Source: CAZCBJ01 sp964496705
Lineage (GTDB): Bacteria; Chloroflexota; Anaerolineae; Anaerolineales; Anaerolineaceae
Assembly: GCA_964496705.1 (NCBI GenBank)
Contig: CAZCBJ010000018.1
Location: 1 to 33,204 of the forward strand
Direction of reading: 5' to 3'
Length of the DNA: 33,204 nt
Part shown: positions 22,711-29,905 of the stretch, one piece after another
Layout: each line of letters starts with the position of its first letter
Numbering within the stretch: the first letter of the stretch is position 1
Translations under genes and position numbers: made by a program
The notes under the pieces: generated by a model
The model's input: only the letters and a program-made list of their open reading frames with translations
The model's database searches: none
What the model was told of the DNA's origin: nothing

Positions 22711-24180
22711 TTAGTTTCTCGAATCAATCTGGAACGGCACCGCATCACCCGTTTCCAGGAAAAAGGTCAGCATGCGTTCTTTCAGCTCGCTCAGCACGCC
22801 TGCCAGCGTTGGGTCGGCAATGCGGTTGGTCTGCTCAGCCGGGTCTGCCTGTAGATCGTATAGCTCGTCGCTTTCATACAATCGCCGCACATATTTGTAG
22901 CGCCGCGTGCGGCACATGACCGCTTTGCTGTGCTCGGTGCCTTCGCTTTGCTGCAGGCTGAGGCGCGGCGCGTAGAGAAAATGCCCCTGCTCCAGGTCCA
23001 CCTCGGCCTCCATGCAGTGCGTCTCGCCGTGAACCCTGCCGCCCTCGCTGAACACTGCGTCGCGGTGCTCGTCCGTCTCGCCGGCCAGCAGCGGCAGCAG
23101 CGAGCGGCCGAAGTGGGTGTGACCGGGGCGGATGCCGCTCAGCGCCTCCACCGTGGCGGGCATGTCCACCAGCTCCACCAGCGCGTCGCTGACCCGCGGC
23201 AGCACCTTCACCCCGGCGGGGGGCTTGATCAAGAACGGCACCCGCGTCAGGCAGTCCTCAAAGGTGTTCTGGGTTTTCTCCACCAGCCCGTAATCGCCGG
23301 TGAAGTCGCCGTGGTCGGCGAAGAAAAACACGGCGGTGGAGTCGTACAGCCCGCGCTGGCGCAGTGCATCCATTAAAAGCCCGAACTGGTGATCCACCCG
23401 CGCGCACATGCCGTAGTAGGTGGCGCGCAACTCGCGCCAGCGCTCTTCGCTCCAGTTTTGCATGTGCTGGTTTTGGAAGATGCCCTTCAGGATGGACGGT
23501 TTGCCCGTCCAATCCTGCGGCGTGGGCGCGCGCGGCGTGACGCTGCCGCGCTCGATCAGCGAATACCACGGCTCTTCCACCCCGTATGGCGGGTGGGGAT
23601 AGCCCAGCGGCAGGTAGATGCAGAACGGACGATCCTGCGGCGCGCGCGCCAGGAATTCAATCGCGCCCATCACGTTGGCCCAATCGCCGTCCAGGAAAGG
23701 CTGCCCGTCTTCGCTCTCCATTTTGCCAATGTAAAATGAGAAGAAGTTGTCCGAGTCTGGCGCGCCGCGCCATTGATTCATGCGGTAATCATGGTTGTTG
23801 ATGGTCGCGCGCGGTGAGTGGTAGCGCTCGTTGCAGTACGGATCAAAGCTGTTTTGCCCCGGCACCAGATCATTCTTGCCGCCCCACCAGACGTGGTAGC
23901 CCGCGTCTTTGAGCGATTTCAACAGGCAGGGCTCGTCCGGCTGCAGCATGTGGAACATGGTGCGGTGACCGCGCACGTGCGGATACCAGCCGGTCATGAA
24001 CGAGCAGCGGCTGGGGGTGCAAACCGGATTCTGGCAGAAGGCATTGCGGAACGAAACGCCGTCCTCCGCCGCCAGACGATCCAGGTTGGGGGTGGCGGCA
24101 GCCGCGTTGCCCACATGTCCCAGCACGTCGCCGCGCCACTGGTCAGGGTTGAACAGCACAATGTTGAACGGTTGATTCAA
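22711..24180 (-). CDS. Sulfatase (formylglycine-dependent)
   Basis: A 489-residue type I sulfatase. The formylglycine site is CTPSRCSFMTG (C54, R58), the N-terminal metal motif is NPDQWRGD and a late FFADHGDFTGDYGL supplies metal ligands. There is no signal peptide, so it appears cytoplasmic, unlike many polysaccharide sulfatases. It would release sulfate from sugars already imported. The protein begins with TTG (24180), directly after the TAA stop of the nucleotidyltransferase gene; no ATG fits the conserved N-terminus. No formylglycine-generating enzyme is in this window. The following genes (dehydrogenase, isomerase) suggest sulfated-sugar catabolism. Confidence 0.92.
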   Translation of the reverse strand: MNQPFNIVLFNPDQWRGDVLGHVGNAAAATPNLDRLAAEDGVSFRNAFCQNPVCTPSRCSFMTGWYPHVRGHRTMFHMLQPDEPCLLKSLKDAGYHVWWGGKNDLVPGQNSFDPYCNERYHSPRATINNHDYRMNQWRGAPDSDNFFSFYIGKMESEDGQPFLDGDWANVMGAIEFLARAPQDRPFCIYLPLGYPHPPYGVEEPWYSLIERGSVTPRAPTPQDWTGKPSILKGIFQNQHMQNWSEERWRELRATYYGMCARVDHQFGLLMDALRQRGLYDSTAVFFFADHGDFTGDYGLVEKTQNTFEDCLTRVPFLIKPPAGVKVLPRVSDALVELVDMPATVEALSGIRPGHTHFGRSLLPLLAGETDEHRDAVFSEGGRVHGETHCMEAEVDLEQGHFLYAPRLSLQQSEGTEHSKAVMCRTRRYKYVRRLYESDELYDLQADPAEQTNRIADPTLAGVLSELKERMLTFFLETGDAVPFQIDSRN

Positions 24181-24756
24181 TTAGCCACCGGCCTCATGCA
24201 AGGCTCTTTGTAACAGATGCGCGATATGGATTTGCTGTGCAGAGGAAAACAAGTATTCCAGATCAAGATTGCCGCGCTTGTTTCTCAATATGCCCAAAAC
24301 ATCATGCCATTGTCGTTCAGAAATTTCACCTCCCAAACAATACCATTCCAATTTGGCGAGGATAATGTCTTCAGCGGTGACAAAATAGATGCTTTGCTGT
24401 GACTCTTCGACTGGCTGTTTCTCCCTCCGCATGAGTTCAGCGCGCTCAAAAGCGCGATTTTTTGTTAAAAAAATATCCACCTTAAAAAAAGTCTCACGAT
24501 GGATAATATTAAAAGTACTCCGCTGAATTACTGCATCTGTGATCATGTCCACGTCCATGTAGAATGATGATTCTAGACATTCGACAAATCGATCAATTTG
24601 TTCCAATTTAATTTCGGCGAGAATGTCTACATCCAGCGTTGAGCGGATCACACCGTGAACTGCCGCTGCAAGTGATCCGCCGACAGCATAAGTCACATCC
24701 AGTGAGTTGAGCACCTCAGTAACCAATAAAGTGACGCGGATCGGTTCTGGGATCAT
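24181..24756 (-). CDS. Nucleotidyltransferase-superfamily protein (AbiEii/DUF6036-like)
   Basis: A 191-residue protein with the nucleotidyltransferase core: YAVGGSLAAAVHGVIRSTLDVDIL, containing the GG/S and D-x-D metal motif typical of minimal and AbiEii-like NTases. Downstream are FKVDIFL (third Asp) and TAEDIILAKLEWY, where the Lys/Glu pattern is typical of the family. Such proteins are known as toxins or toxin partners, but many are uncharacterised. The gene begins 3 bases after a small protein gene and directly abuts the sulfatase start, so it is within the same transcript. Not clearly related in function to sugar catabolism. Confidence 0.8.
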   Translation of the reverse strand: MIPEPIRVTLLVTEVLNSLDVTYAVGGSLAAAVHGVIRSTLDVDILAEIKLEQIDRFVECLESSFYMDVDMITDAVIQRSTFNIIHRETFFKVDIFLTKNRAFERAELMRREKQPVEESQQSIYFVTAEDIILAKLEWYCLGGEISERQWHDVLGILRNKRGNLDLEYLFSSAQQIHIAHLLQRALHEAGG

Positions 24757-24759
24757 CGC

Positions 24760-25032
24760 CTATTCAGACAGCCTCCCATAGACTTTTTCGGCGAGCTCGG
24801 CACCCAATACCAGGTCTGCCAGGCGGCGCCGGCAGACCTCCGGGCTATCGTCCGGATAACGCGAACGGATTCCCGCCATCGCCAGCTCCAGAACAGCCTG
24901 GCGAAGCTGGCAGACCATCTCGAGTTTGCGCCAGGCAGGCAGGCTCTGGATCAAAGACATGTGCAGTTCTTGAATTTCGGGCGGGGTGTCGGAATGGATG
25001 TTGGGGCTTGGCATGTGCGTCAATTGTAGCAC
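24760..25032 (-). CDS. Small uncharacterised protein paired with the nucleotidyltransferase
   Basis: A 90-residue soluble helical protein of no family I recognise. Its core reads IQSLPAWRKLEMVCQLRQAVLELAMAGIRSRYP followed by CRRRLADLVLGAELAEKVYG. Position, size and immediate pairing with an NTase gene suggest a toxin-antitoxin-like or enzyme-partner module. The GTG at 25032 lies 3 bases after the upstream gene's stop; an in-frame ATG at 25014 is the other possible start. Neither has a strong Shine-Dalgarno. Confidence 0.6.
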   Translation of the reverse strand: MLQLTHMPSPNIHSDTPPEIQELHMSLIQSLPAWRKLEMVCQLRQAVLELAMAGIRSRYPDDSPEVCRRRLADLVLGAELAEKVYGRLSE

Positions 25033-25035
25033 CGT

Positions 25036-25371
25036 TTAGCCCAGGCTGACCAGCAGGATGCCGCCCAGGATCAGTCCCGTCCCCGCCCATTGCAGTGGGC
25101 TGATGCGCTCTTTCATCAGGATGGATGCGCCGACCAACTGCACCGCCAGGACGCCCAGCCCCTGGGTGATGGGGAACAGCACCGAGATCGGCAGGAAACG
25201 CAGCATGTAGGTGAATAACAGTACCTCCATGAAGCCGCACAGGTTGCCCAGCGCCTGCCAGAGCAGGAAGCGCAGTGCGCCTTTGACCATCGCCGAGCGC
25301 TTGAAGCTGACATTCACCACAATGCTCAGAACCACATGGGCCGCCACCATCAGCGGGATCAGGGTGATCAT
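25036..25371 (-). CDS. Four-TM SMR/EamA-like membrane protein, second of a pair
   Basis: A 111-residue hydrophobic protein with four likely transmembrane helices (starting IPLMVAAHVVLSIVV and ending LILGGILLVSLG) and ISVLFPITQGLGVLAVQLVGASILMKERISPLQWAG, the half-EamA pattern. Such half-size pairs (for example ArnE/ArnF) act as heterodimers that move small or lipid-linked sugars. The paired gene lies 17 bases upstream. Confidence 0.78.
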   Translation of the reverse strand: MITLIPLMVAAHVVLSIVVNVSFKRSAMVKGALRFLLWQALGNLCGFMEVLLFTYMLRFLPISVLFPITQGLGVLAVQLVGASILMKERISPLQWAGTGLILGGILLVSLG

Positions 25372-25388
25372 GCCGCTTCCCTGCCCGG

Positions 25389-25727
25389 CTACGCTTCACG
25401 CCGCATTCCAATCAGCGCGATCCCGCCCGCCACCAGCAGCACCCCCAGCCATTGCAGCGGACGGATGGTTTCATGGAAGATAAACGCCCCGCCCACCAGC
25501 GTCACGCTGACCACCGCCAGCCCCTGGGTGAGCGGGAAGGCGACATGCAGCGGTAGCCAGCGCATCGCGGCGGTGTAGGAGAGGACGCCGATGAAGGCTG
25601 AGACGTTACCCACCGCCTGCCACAGCCAAAACCCGCCCGCGCCAGGGCTGGCCGCCGAGAACTTGAAGCAGATCTGTGCGAAGGTGTTGAACAGCAAGTT
25701 ACCGAGCACGAACAGGGCAGCGGGCAT
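25389..25727 (-). CDS. Four-TM SMR/EamA-like membrane protein, first of a pair
   Basis: A 112-residue membrane protein similar in layout to its downstream neighbour: an early FAQICFKFSAAS (resembling the SMR K/E helix), then LPLHVAFPLTQGLAVVSVTLVGGAFIFHETIRPLQW. The two probably form a heterodimeric transporter. It is the first gene of a tight minus-strand run that continues through the sulfatase. Substrate unknown. Confidence 0.78.
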   Translation of the reverse strand: MPAALFVLGNLLFNTFAQICFKFSAASPGAGGFWLWQAVGNVSAFIGVLSYTAAMRWLPLHVAFPLTQGLAVVSVTLVGGAFIFHETIRPLQWLGVLLVAGGIALIGMRREA

Positions 25728-25751
25728 GGTATCCGGGTGCTGAAAACCAGC

Positions 25752-25780
25752 TTGTCACGTGGGCTGTGAATAAGTATACT
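25752..25780 (+). promoter_or_regulatory. Promoter of the FAD/racemase remnant and DUF1537 kinase operon
   Basis: TTGTCA (25752-25757), 17-base spacer, TATACT (25775-25780). Transcription should begin near 25787, with GGAGG 5 bases before the ATG at 25819. Confidence 0.55.
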
Positions 25781-25818
25781 GGACGATGTCCGCGTTGACC
25801 AAGAACATGGAGGTGCGC

Positions 25819-26076
25819 ATGATTGCCAGCCAGGTAATCCGCCAGATGAGCCTGCCGCAGCGCAATCTGCCGGTTGTGGAGGAAGCCGATGTGGTGGTGG
25901 CCGGTGGGGGCAACGCCGGTTTTATCGCTGCGGTGGCCGCCGAGGCGGCCGGGGCGCAGCGCCTGGCTGCCGGGGTGGAGCTGCTGGTGCTGGCTCAGGC
26001 CAGCATGACCCGCCTGGCGCCGCGCCTGGGCATCGAGTACACCCGCCGCGTGCTGGACGGACTGCCGGAGGCATGA
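25819..26076 (+). pseudogene. Fusion remnant: FAD-oxidoreductase N-terminus joined to racemase-like C-terminus
   Basis: An 85-residue ORF with a good Shine-Dalgarno. The first 40 residues (MIASQVIRQMSLPQRNLPVV, then EEADVVVAGGGNAGFIAAVAA) form the start and FAD-binding GxGxxG loop of an FAD-dependent oxidoreductase. The rest (AGVELLVLAQASMTRLAPRL and following) resembles the C-terminus of an Asp/Glu-racemase-like protein. The join is in a GC-rich stretch near base 25936. Neither enzyme is complete, so this is probably a scar of an in-operon deletion, or an assembly chimera. The in-frame fusion keeps translation going up to the kinase GTG, 4 bases after its stop. An alternative start at 25786 is less likely. 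Confidence 0.7.
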
Positions 26077-26080
26077 GGCG

Positions 26081-27508
26081 GTGGATTTCCAGCCGCGTCC
26101 GCTGTCCTACCTGCAGTCGCTGCCGCCGCCCTGGCCGGAGGACCTGCGCCCGTCCAACCGGGCGCGCGTGGAAGCCGCTGCCTATAAACTGATCGCCATT
26201 GACGATGATCCTACCGGCTGCCAGACCGTCCACGCGGTGGACCTGTTCACCGCCTGGGACGATGCTTCGCTGGCCGAGATGCTCGCCGATCCCGAGCCGC
26301 TGGCTTACCTGCTGACCAATTCGCGCGCGCTGCCGGAGGCGCAGGCCGCTGACCTGGCGCGCGGTTTGGGCGCGGCGTTGCAGCGCGCCAGCCACCAGTC
26401 CGGGCGGCCGGTTATCCCGATCAGCCGCAGCGATTCAACCCTGCGCGGGCATTACCCCGCCGAGGTGGATGCGTTGGTTGAGGGCATGGGCGAACCCTGC
26501 GACGCCTTGCTGCTCGCGCCTTGCTTCTTCGAGGGTGGGCGCTACACTCTGGACGACGTGCATTGGGTGCGCCAGGCGGACCAGCTCATCCCCGCTCACC
26601 AGACCGCCTTCGCTGCCGACCCGGCGTTCGGTTTTTCCAGCGCGTTTCTGCCCGCCTGGGTGGAGCAGAAGACCCGCGGGCGCATCCGCGCCGGGCAGGT
26701 GGTTGCCCTCAGCCTGGAAACCCTGCGCGCAGGCGGCCCCGCGGCGGTGGCTGCCGCCTTGGGGCGGCTTGGCAATGCTCAGGTGCTGGCGGTCAACGCT
26801 GCCGATTATGCCGACCTGGACGTGCTGGTGAGCGGGCTGCTGGATGCCGAGGCGGGCGGGCTGCGCTGCCTGTACCGCACAGCGGCCTCATTTGTCAGGG
26901 CACGGCGCGGGTTGCCCGCGCAGCCGCCGCTGCAGGGGGCTGATTTGCGCTGCCCCGGCGGGGAGGGCTGCGGCGGACTGGTGGTGGCCGGCTCATTCGT
27001 CCCGCAGACCACGCGTCAGTTGCAGGCGCTCACCGCGCCGGGGGATTTTCAGGTGATCGAGGTGGATGTGCACGCGGTGATGCGCGGCGGCTACGACTGC
27101 CAGCTTGTCCGCCTGAGCGAGCGGGTGAACCGCCGCCTGTTGGATGGAAAACATGTGCTGATTTGCACCTCACGCCAGCGGCTGGGTGTGAACGGCGAGC
27201 AAGCCCTGGCTGCCGGGCAGGCCATCTCGTCCGCGCTGGTCGCGCTGGTGAAGGAGCTGACCGGCACGCCGGCTTTCTTCATCGCCAAGGGCGGCATCAC
27301 CGCCAGCGACATCGCCACCCGCGCGCTGAGGGTGCATAAGGCGCGCGTGCTCGGTCAGGCGCTGTCCGGCGTGCCGGTCTGGCGGCTGGGCGCTGAAAGC
27401 AGGTTCCCCGGCCTGCCCTATGTGGTCTTCCCGGGCAACGTGGGCGATGAGGGTTCGCTGCGCGGGCTGGTGGATGTCATCATAACTGCCGGTCGGCAAA
27501 GTCCATGA
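26081..27508 (+). CDS. Four-carbon acid sugar kinase family protein (DUF1537)
   Basis: A 475-residue ATP-dependent kinase of the OtnK/DtnK (DUF1537) family, which phosphorylates four-carbon sugar acids such as erythronate or threonate, and related substrates. The N-terminal domain has AIDDDPTGCQTVHAVDLFT (family DDxTG signature), TNSRAL and SRSDSTLRGHYP; the C-terminal nucleotide-binding domain has FFIAKGGITASDIATRAL and PYVVFPGNVGDEGSL. The GTG start follows the upstream fusion ORF by 4 bases. The 3' end overlaps the convergent esterase gene by 29 bases. A complete partner dehydrogenase (as in otn/ltn loci) is not in the window. Confidence 0.88.
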   Translation: MDFQPRPLSYLQSLPPPWPEDLRPSNRARVEAAAYKLIAIDDDPTGCQTVHAVDLFTAWDDASLAEMLADPEPLAYLLTNSRALPEAQAADLARGLGAALQRASHQSGRPVIPISRSDSTLRGHYPAEVDALVEGMGEPCDALLLAPCFFEGGRYTLDDVHWVRQADQLIPAHQTAFAADPAFGFSSAFLPAWVEQKTRGRIRAGQVVALSLETLRAGGPAAVAAALGRLGNAQVLAVNAADYADLDVLVSGLLDAEAGGLRCLYRTAASFVRARRGLPAQPPLQGADLRCPGGEGCGGLVVAGSFVPQTTRQLQALTAPGDFQVIEVDVHAVMRGGYDCQLVRLSERVNRRLLDGKHVLICTSRQRLGVNGEQALAAGQAISSALVALVKELTGTPAFFIAKGGITASDIATRALRVHKARVLGQALSGVPVWRLGAESRFPGLPYVVFPGNVGDEGSLRGLVDVIITAGRQSP

Positions 27509-28694
27509 AGCGCTCCCAGTCGTAGGCGGTCACGTCGTGGATGCCGCGGCGGATGTGGTAACCGACCGTGCTCATCAGCGGCTGCTCCAGCCCGGGCATT
27601 TCGGCGCTTTGCAGCCCTTCGCGATCCAGCAGGCGGTAGACCGGGCTGGCGTGCCATGCGCTCAGGTATTCGCCGCGCGGGTCGGCCCACAGGTCCTCCT
27701 CAGCGCTGGCCACATACACCGGGCGCGGAGCGATCAGCGCCAGCAGCATGTGCTGGTCGAAGGGCAGCCTTTCCTCGCGCTGGTTGTACTGGTGAAAGTT
27801 GCGGCAGAACCAATGCGGGAAGCGCTCGTTGATCGCGCGCAGCGTCTCGCCGAAGCGCCGTTTGGAGAGCGCCGCGCCGCCGCAGCCGGAATTGTTGGAA
27901 ATGACCAGCGCAAAACGCTCATCCTGCGCGCCCGCCCACAGCGCGGTCTTGCCCAGGCGCGAATGGCCCAGAACGCACACCCGCCGCGCATCCACCGTGG
28001 GCAGGCGTTCCAGGTAGTCCAGCGCGCGGCTCAGCCCCCAGGCCCAGGCGCCGATCGCGCCCATTTCATCCGGAGCGGGGCGGTTCTGCCCGGGCGAGAA
28101 GAAGAGGGGATGCACGCCGTTCTGGAAGCTGTCGTCATCATCATCCGGGTCGAGGTCGCCGTAATAAGCGGTGGCCAGGCCGTAACCGCGCTGCAGGATG
28201 CGCTCCACCGGCCAGCGGCTGGCGTGCACGCCGCGCTGTTCCGGGCTGGCGCGGTGCTGCGGGGCGGGGCTGTCTTCCCAATCCGGCACCCAGCTTTCGG
28301 GCAGCAGAATGCCCGGGTCGGGGTGGATGGTGTGATTGCCGGCGAAATTCAACCCGAGAAAAATAGGCGTCGGGCGGCTGCTGCGCGGCAGGTGGATGAG
28401 CAAATCCATGTGCGCCGCGTAGCCGCCGCGGATGAAGTGGATGCGCACCTGGCGGCGCACTGCGCGCCCATCCAGGGCATATTCATAAAACCCTCTCAAC
28501 TCATATTTCACCGCGATGTCGCTGGTCGGGACGCGCCCGTACATCTGCGCTCCGAACAACTCCAGAATTTCCGCGCGCCGCCGCGGCCAGTCTGCAGCGC
28601 TGATCACCGGGCTGCCGTCGGCAAAGGTGAACGGGTCGGGTAACGTGTACGCAGGCACCCGCGCTTCATCGAAAAGAATCTCTGGCTGCTCCAT
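27480..28694 (-). CDS. Alpha/beta hydrolase, CE15 glucuronoyl esterase-like
   Basis: A 404-residue alpha/beta hydrolase. The nucleophile elbow GHSRLGKTALWAGAQDERFA is close to the GCSRxGK motif of glucuronoyl methylesterases (CE15), and is followed by NNSGCGGAALSKRRFGE, seen in that family. A His in GYHIRRGIHDVT near the end may complete the triad, and IFLGLNFAGNHT supplies the oxyanion region. CE15 enzymes cut ester bonds between lignin and glucuronoxylan. No secretion signal is seen, so activity on imported ester-linked sugars is equally possible. An acetylxylan-esterase-like role is the main alternative. Confidence 0.75.
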   Translation of the reverse strand: MEQPEILFDEARVPAYTLPDPFTFADGSPVISAADWPRRRAEILELFGAQMYGRVPTSDIAVKYELRGFYEYALDGRAVRRQVRIHFIRGGYAAHMDLLIHLPRSSRPTPIFLGLNFAGNHTIHPDPGILLPESWVPDWEDSPAPQHRASPEQRGVHASRWPVERILQRGYGLATAYYGDLDPDDDDDSFQNGVHPLFFSPGQNRPAPDEMGAIGAWAWGLSRALDYLERLPTVDARRVCVLGHSRLGKTALWAGAQDERFALVISNNSGCGGAALSKRRFGETLRAINERFPHWFCRNFHQYNQREERLPFDQHMLLALIAPRPVYVASAEEDLWADPRGEYLSAWHASPVYRLLDREGLQSAEMPGLEQPLMSTVGYHIRRGIHDVTAYDWERFMDFADRQL

Positions 28695-28751
28695 ATCTTA
28701 TCCCTTTCCGTTTATTTGAGCCATTCGTGTCAATCTTTCTTGCTCAGACGT

Positions 28752-29231
28752 TCACACTGGTCTCGATTCATCTAATGATTTGACCAGGATACCCATGCGG
28801 TAGATGAACTCTCCGGCGGTTTTCTGCTCCGAGCGGCTCTCCACGCTGTAACCGCGCGCCGCATAGAATTGCATGGTGAGGTCGTATGTCCCATCCGGCG
28901 GATGCTGCTCCACCACGGTTTCCACGCGCAGCACGCCTCCGCCCCATTTTTTCACTTCCCGCTCCGCCCGCTCGATCAGCCGCGTCCCGATGCCCTGGTG
29001 ATGGCGGTTGACGTCCACTCCCAGCCAGCCGATCATCGGCTCGCCGTCCTGCGAGCGCACGCAGATGAACCCCACCACTGCGCCGTTCTCGACGGCCACA
29101 AAGGTTTTCTGGAAGTGCAGGTCCAGCGGAATGTGTTTCAGCGCGTTGTCGTCAAACCAGCGGTGGTGCAGCCCGGCCAGTATGCGCCGGATATCCGCCA
29201 GGTCGCTGCTGCGCAACACTCGAATTCGCAT
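28752..29231 (-). CDS. GNAT family N-acetyltransferase
   Basis: A 159-residue GNAT protein with the acetyl-CoA loop RHHQGIGTRLIERAE and the preceding IGWLGVDVN strand. The C-terminal MQFYAARGYSVESR is the usual late GNAT segment. ATG at 29231 has GGAGG 5 bases upstream and is preferred over the TTG at 29243. The acceptor substrate is unknown. It is divergent from the thioesterase gene. Confidence 0.85.
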   Translation of the reverse strand: MRIRVLRSSDLADIRRILAGLHHRWFDDNALKHIPLDLHFQKTFVAVENGAVVGFICVRSQDGEPMIGWLGVDVNRHHQGIGTRLIERAEREVKKWGGGVLRVETVVEQHPPDGTYDLTMQFYAARGYSVESRSEQKTAGEFIYRMGILVKSLDESRPV

Positions 29232-29311
29232 CTTATCCTCCAACGCCGGTCAGATACGATGAACATGCCGGCTCTCAGCACGCATAAACCCTGCCTCAGG
29301 ATGATCTATCC

Positions 29312-29341
29312 TTGAAAATGGACTGCGGCTTCTATTATAAT
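29312..29341 (+). promoter_or_regulatory. Promoter of the thioesterase gene
   Basis: TTGAAA (29312-29317), 18-base spacer, perfect TATAAT (29336-29341); AAGGAG follows shortly before the ATG at 29371. Confidence 0.6.
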
Positions 29342-29370
29342 CTCTGGCATTCAGATCCAAGGAGACCAAC

Positions 29371-29772
29371 ATGCCGATCGAACCCGGATTGGTTGGAGAA
29401 TTAAACCTGGTGGTGGAAGAGAGCGACACGGCGCGCTCTTCGGGGGGCGAAACGCTGCCGCCGGTCTTCAGCACGCCGCGCATGATCAGTTGGCTGGAGC
29501 GCACCGCCCACCGCGCCGTCCTGCCGCACCTGGCCGAGGGGCAGACCAGCGTGGGCACGCTGGTCAACGTGCGCCACCTGGCCGCCACCCCGGTGGGTTT
29601 CAGCGTGCGCACCCGCGCCGAGCTGCTGGAGGTGGACGGGCGGCGACTGCACTTCAAGGTGGAGGCTTGGGATGACCTGGAGAAAATCGCTGAGGGCGAA
29701 CACGAGCGCTTCATCATTGACGCGAGCCGCTTTGCCGAGCGGCTGGAGAAAAAGCGCCAATCCAAACCGTAA
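29371..29772 (+). CDS. FlK-like hotdog-fold acyl-CoA thioesterase
   Basis: A 133-residue hotdog protein similar to FlK (fluoroacetyl-CoA thioesterase). The FlK-type catalytic residues appear as the Thr of STPRMISWLERTAHRAV, a Glu in the same helix, and the His of NVRHLAATPVGFSV. Small FlK-like proteins in soil and sediment bacteria act on various short acyl-CoAs; fluoroacetate detoxification should not be assumed. Followed by a beta-galactosidase on the same strand, with its own region between. Confidence 0.83.
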   Translation: MPIEPGLVGELNLVVEESDTARSSGGETLPPVFSTPRMISWLERTAHRAVLPHLAEGQTSVGTLVNVRHLAATPVGFSVRTRAELLEVDGRRLHFKVEAWDDLEKIAEGEHERFIIDASRFAERLEKKRQSKP

Positions 29773-29787
29773 AGAAAATATTGAAAA

Positions 29788-29822
29788 TTTGGGACATTGC
29801 TAACAGTTGTTTTTGTCCCAAA
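29788..29822. promoter_or_regulatory. Inverted repeat upstream of beta-galactosidase, possible operator
   Basis: TTTGGGACA (29788-29796) and TGTCCCAAA (29814-29822) are exact reverse complements separated by 17 bases, in the 133-base gap before the GH2 gene. A TAATAT -10-like sequence follows at about 29851. It is either a repressor operator or a hairpin behind the thioesterase gene; no T-tract follows, which favours the former. Confidence 0.5.
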
Positions 29823-29905
29823 AATCGTAGCAGGTTCACAAAGATTTTGCGATAATATTGCCGTCCGTTCCCCTTTTTTTAATTATTAATTTTAAGGATG
29901 GCATC

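Noticed and set aside
21564..22919. 451-residue plus-strand ORF over the Gfo/Idh gene
   Set aside because: Antisense shadow, with histidine- and glycine-rich sequence without a family pattern.
27537..28643. 368-residue plus-strand ORF over the esterase gene
   Set aside because: Antisense shadow of a recognisable alpha/beta hydrolase.
29371..29772. Fluoroacetate resistance enzyme
   Set aside because: FlK-like catalytic residues are shared by thioesterases with other substrates; no fluorometabolism genes nearby.
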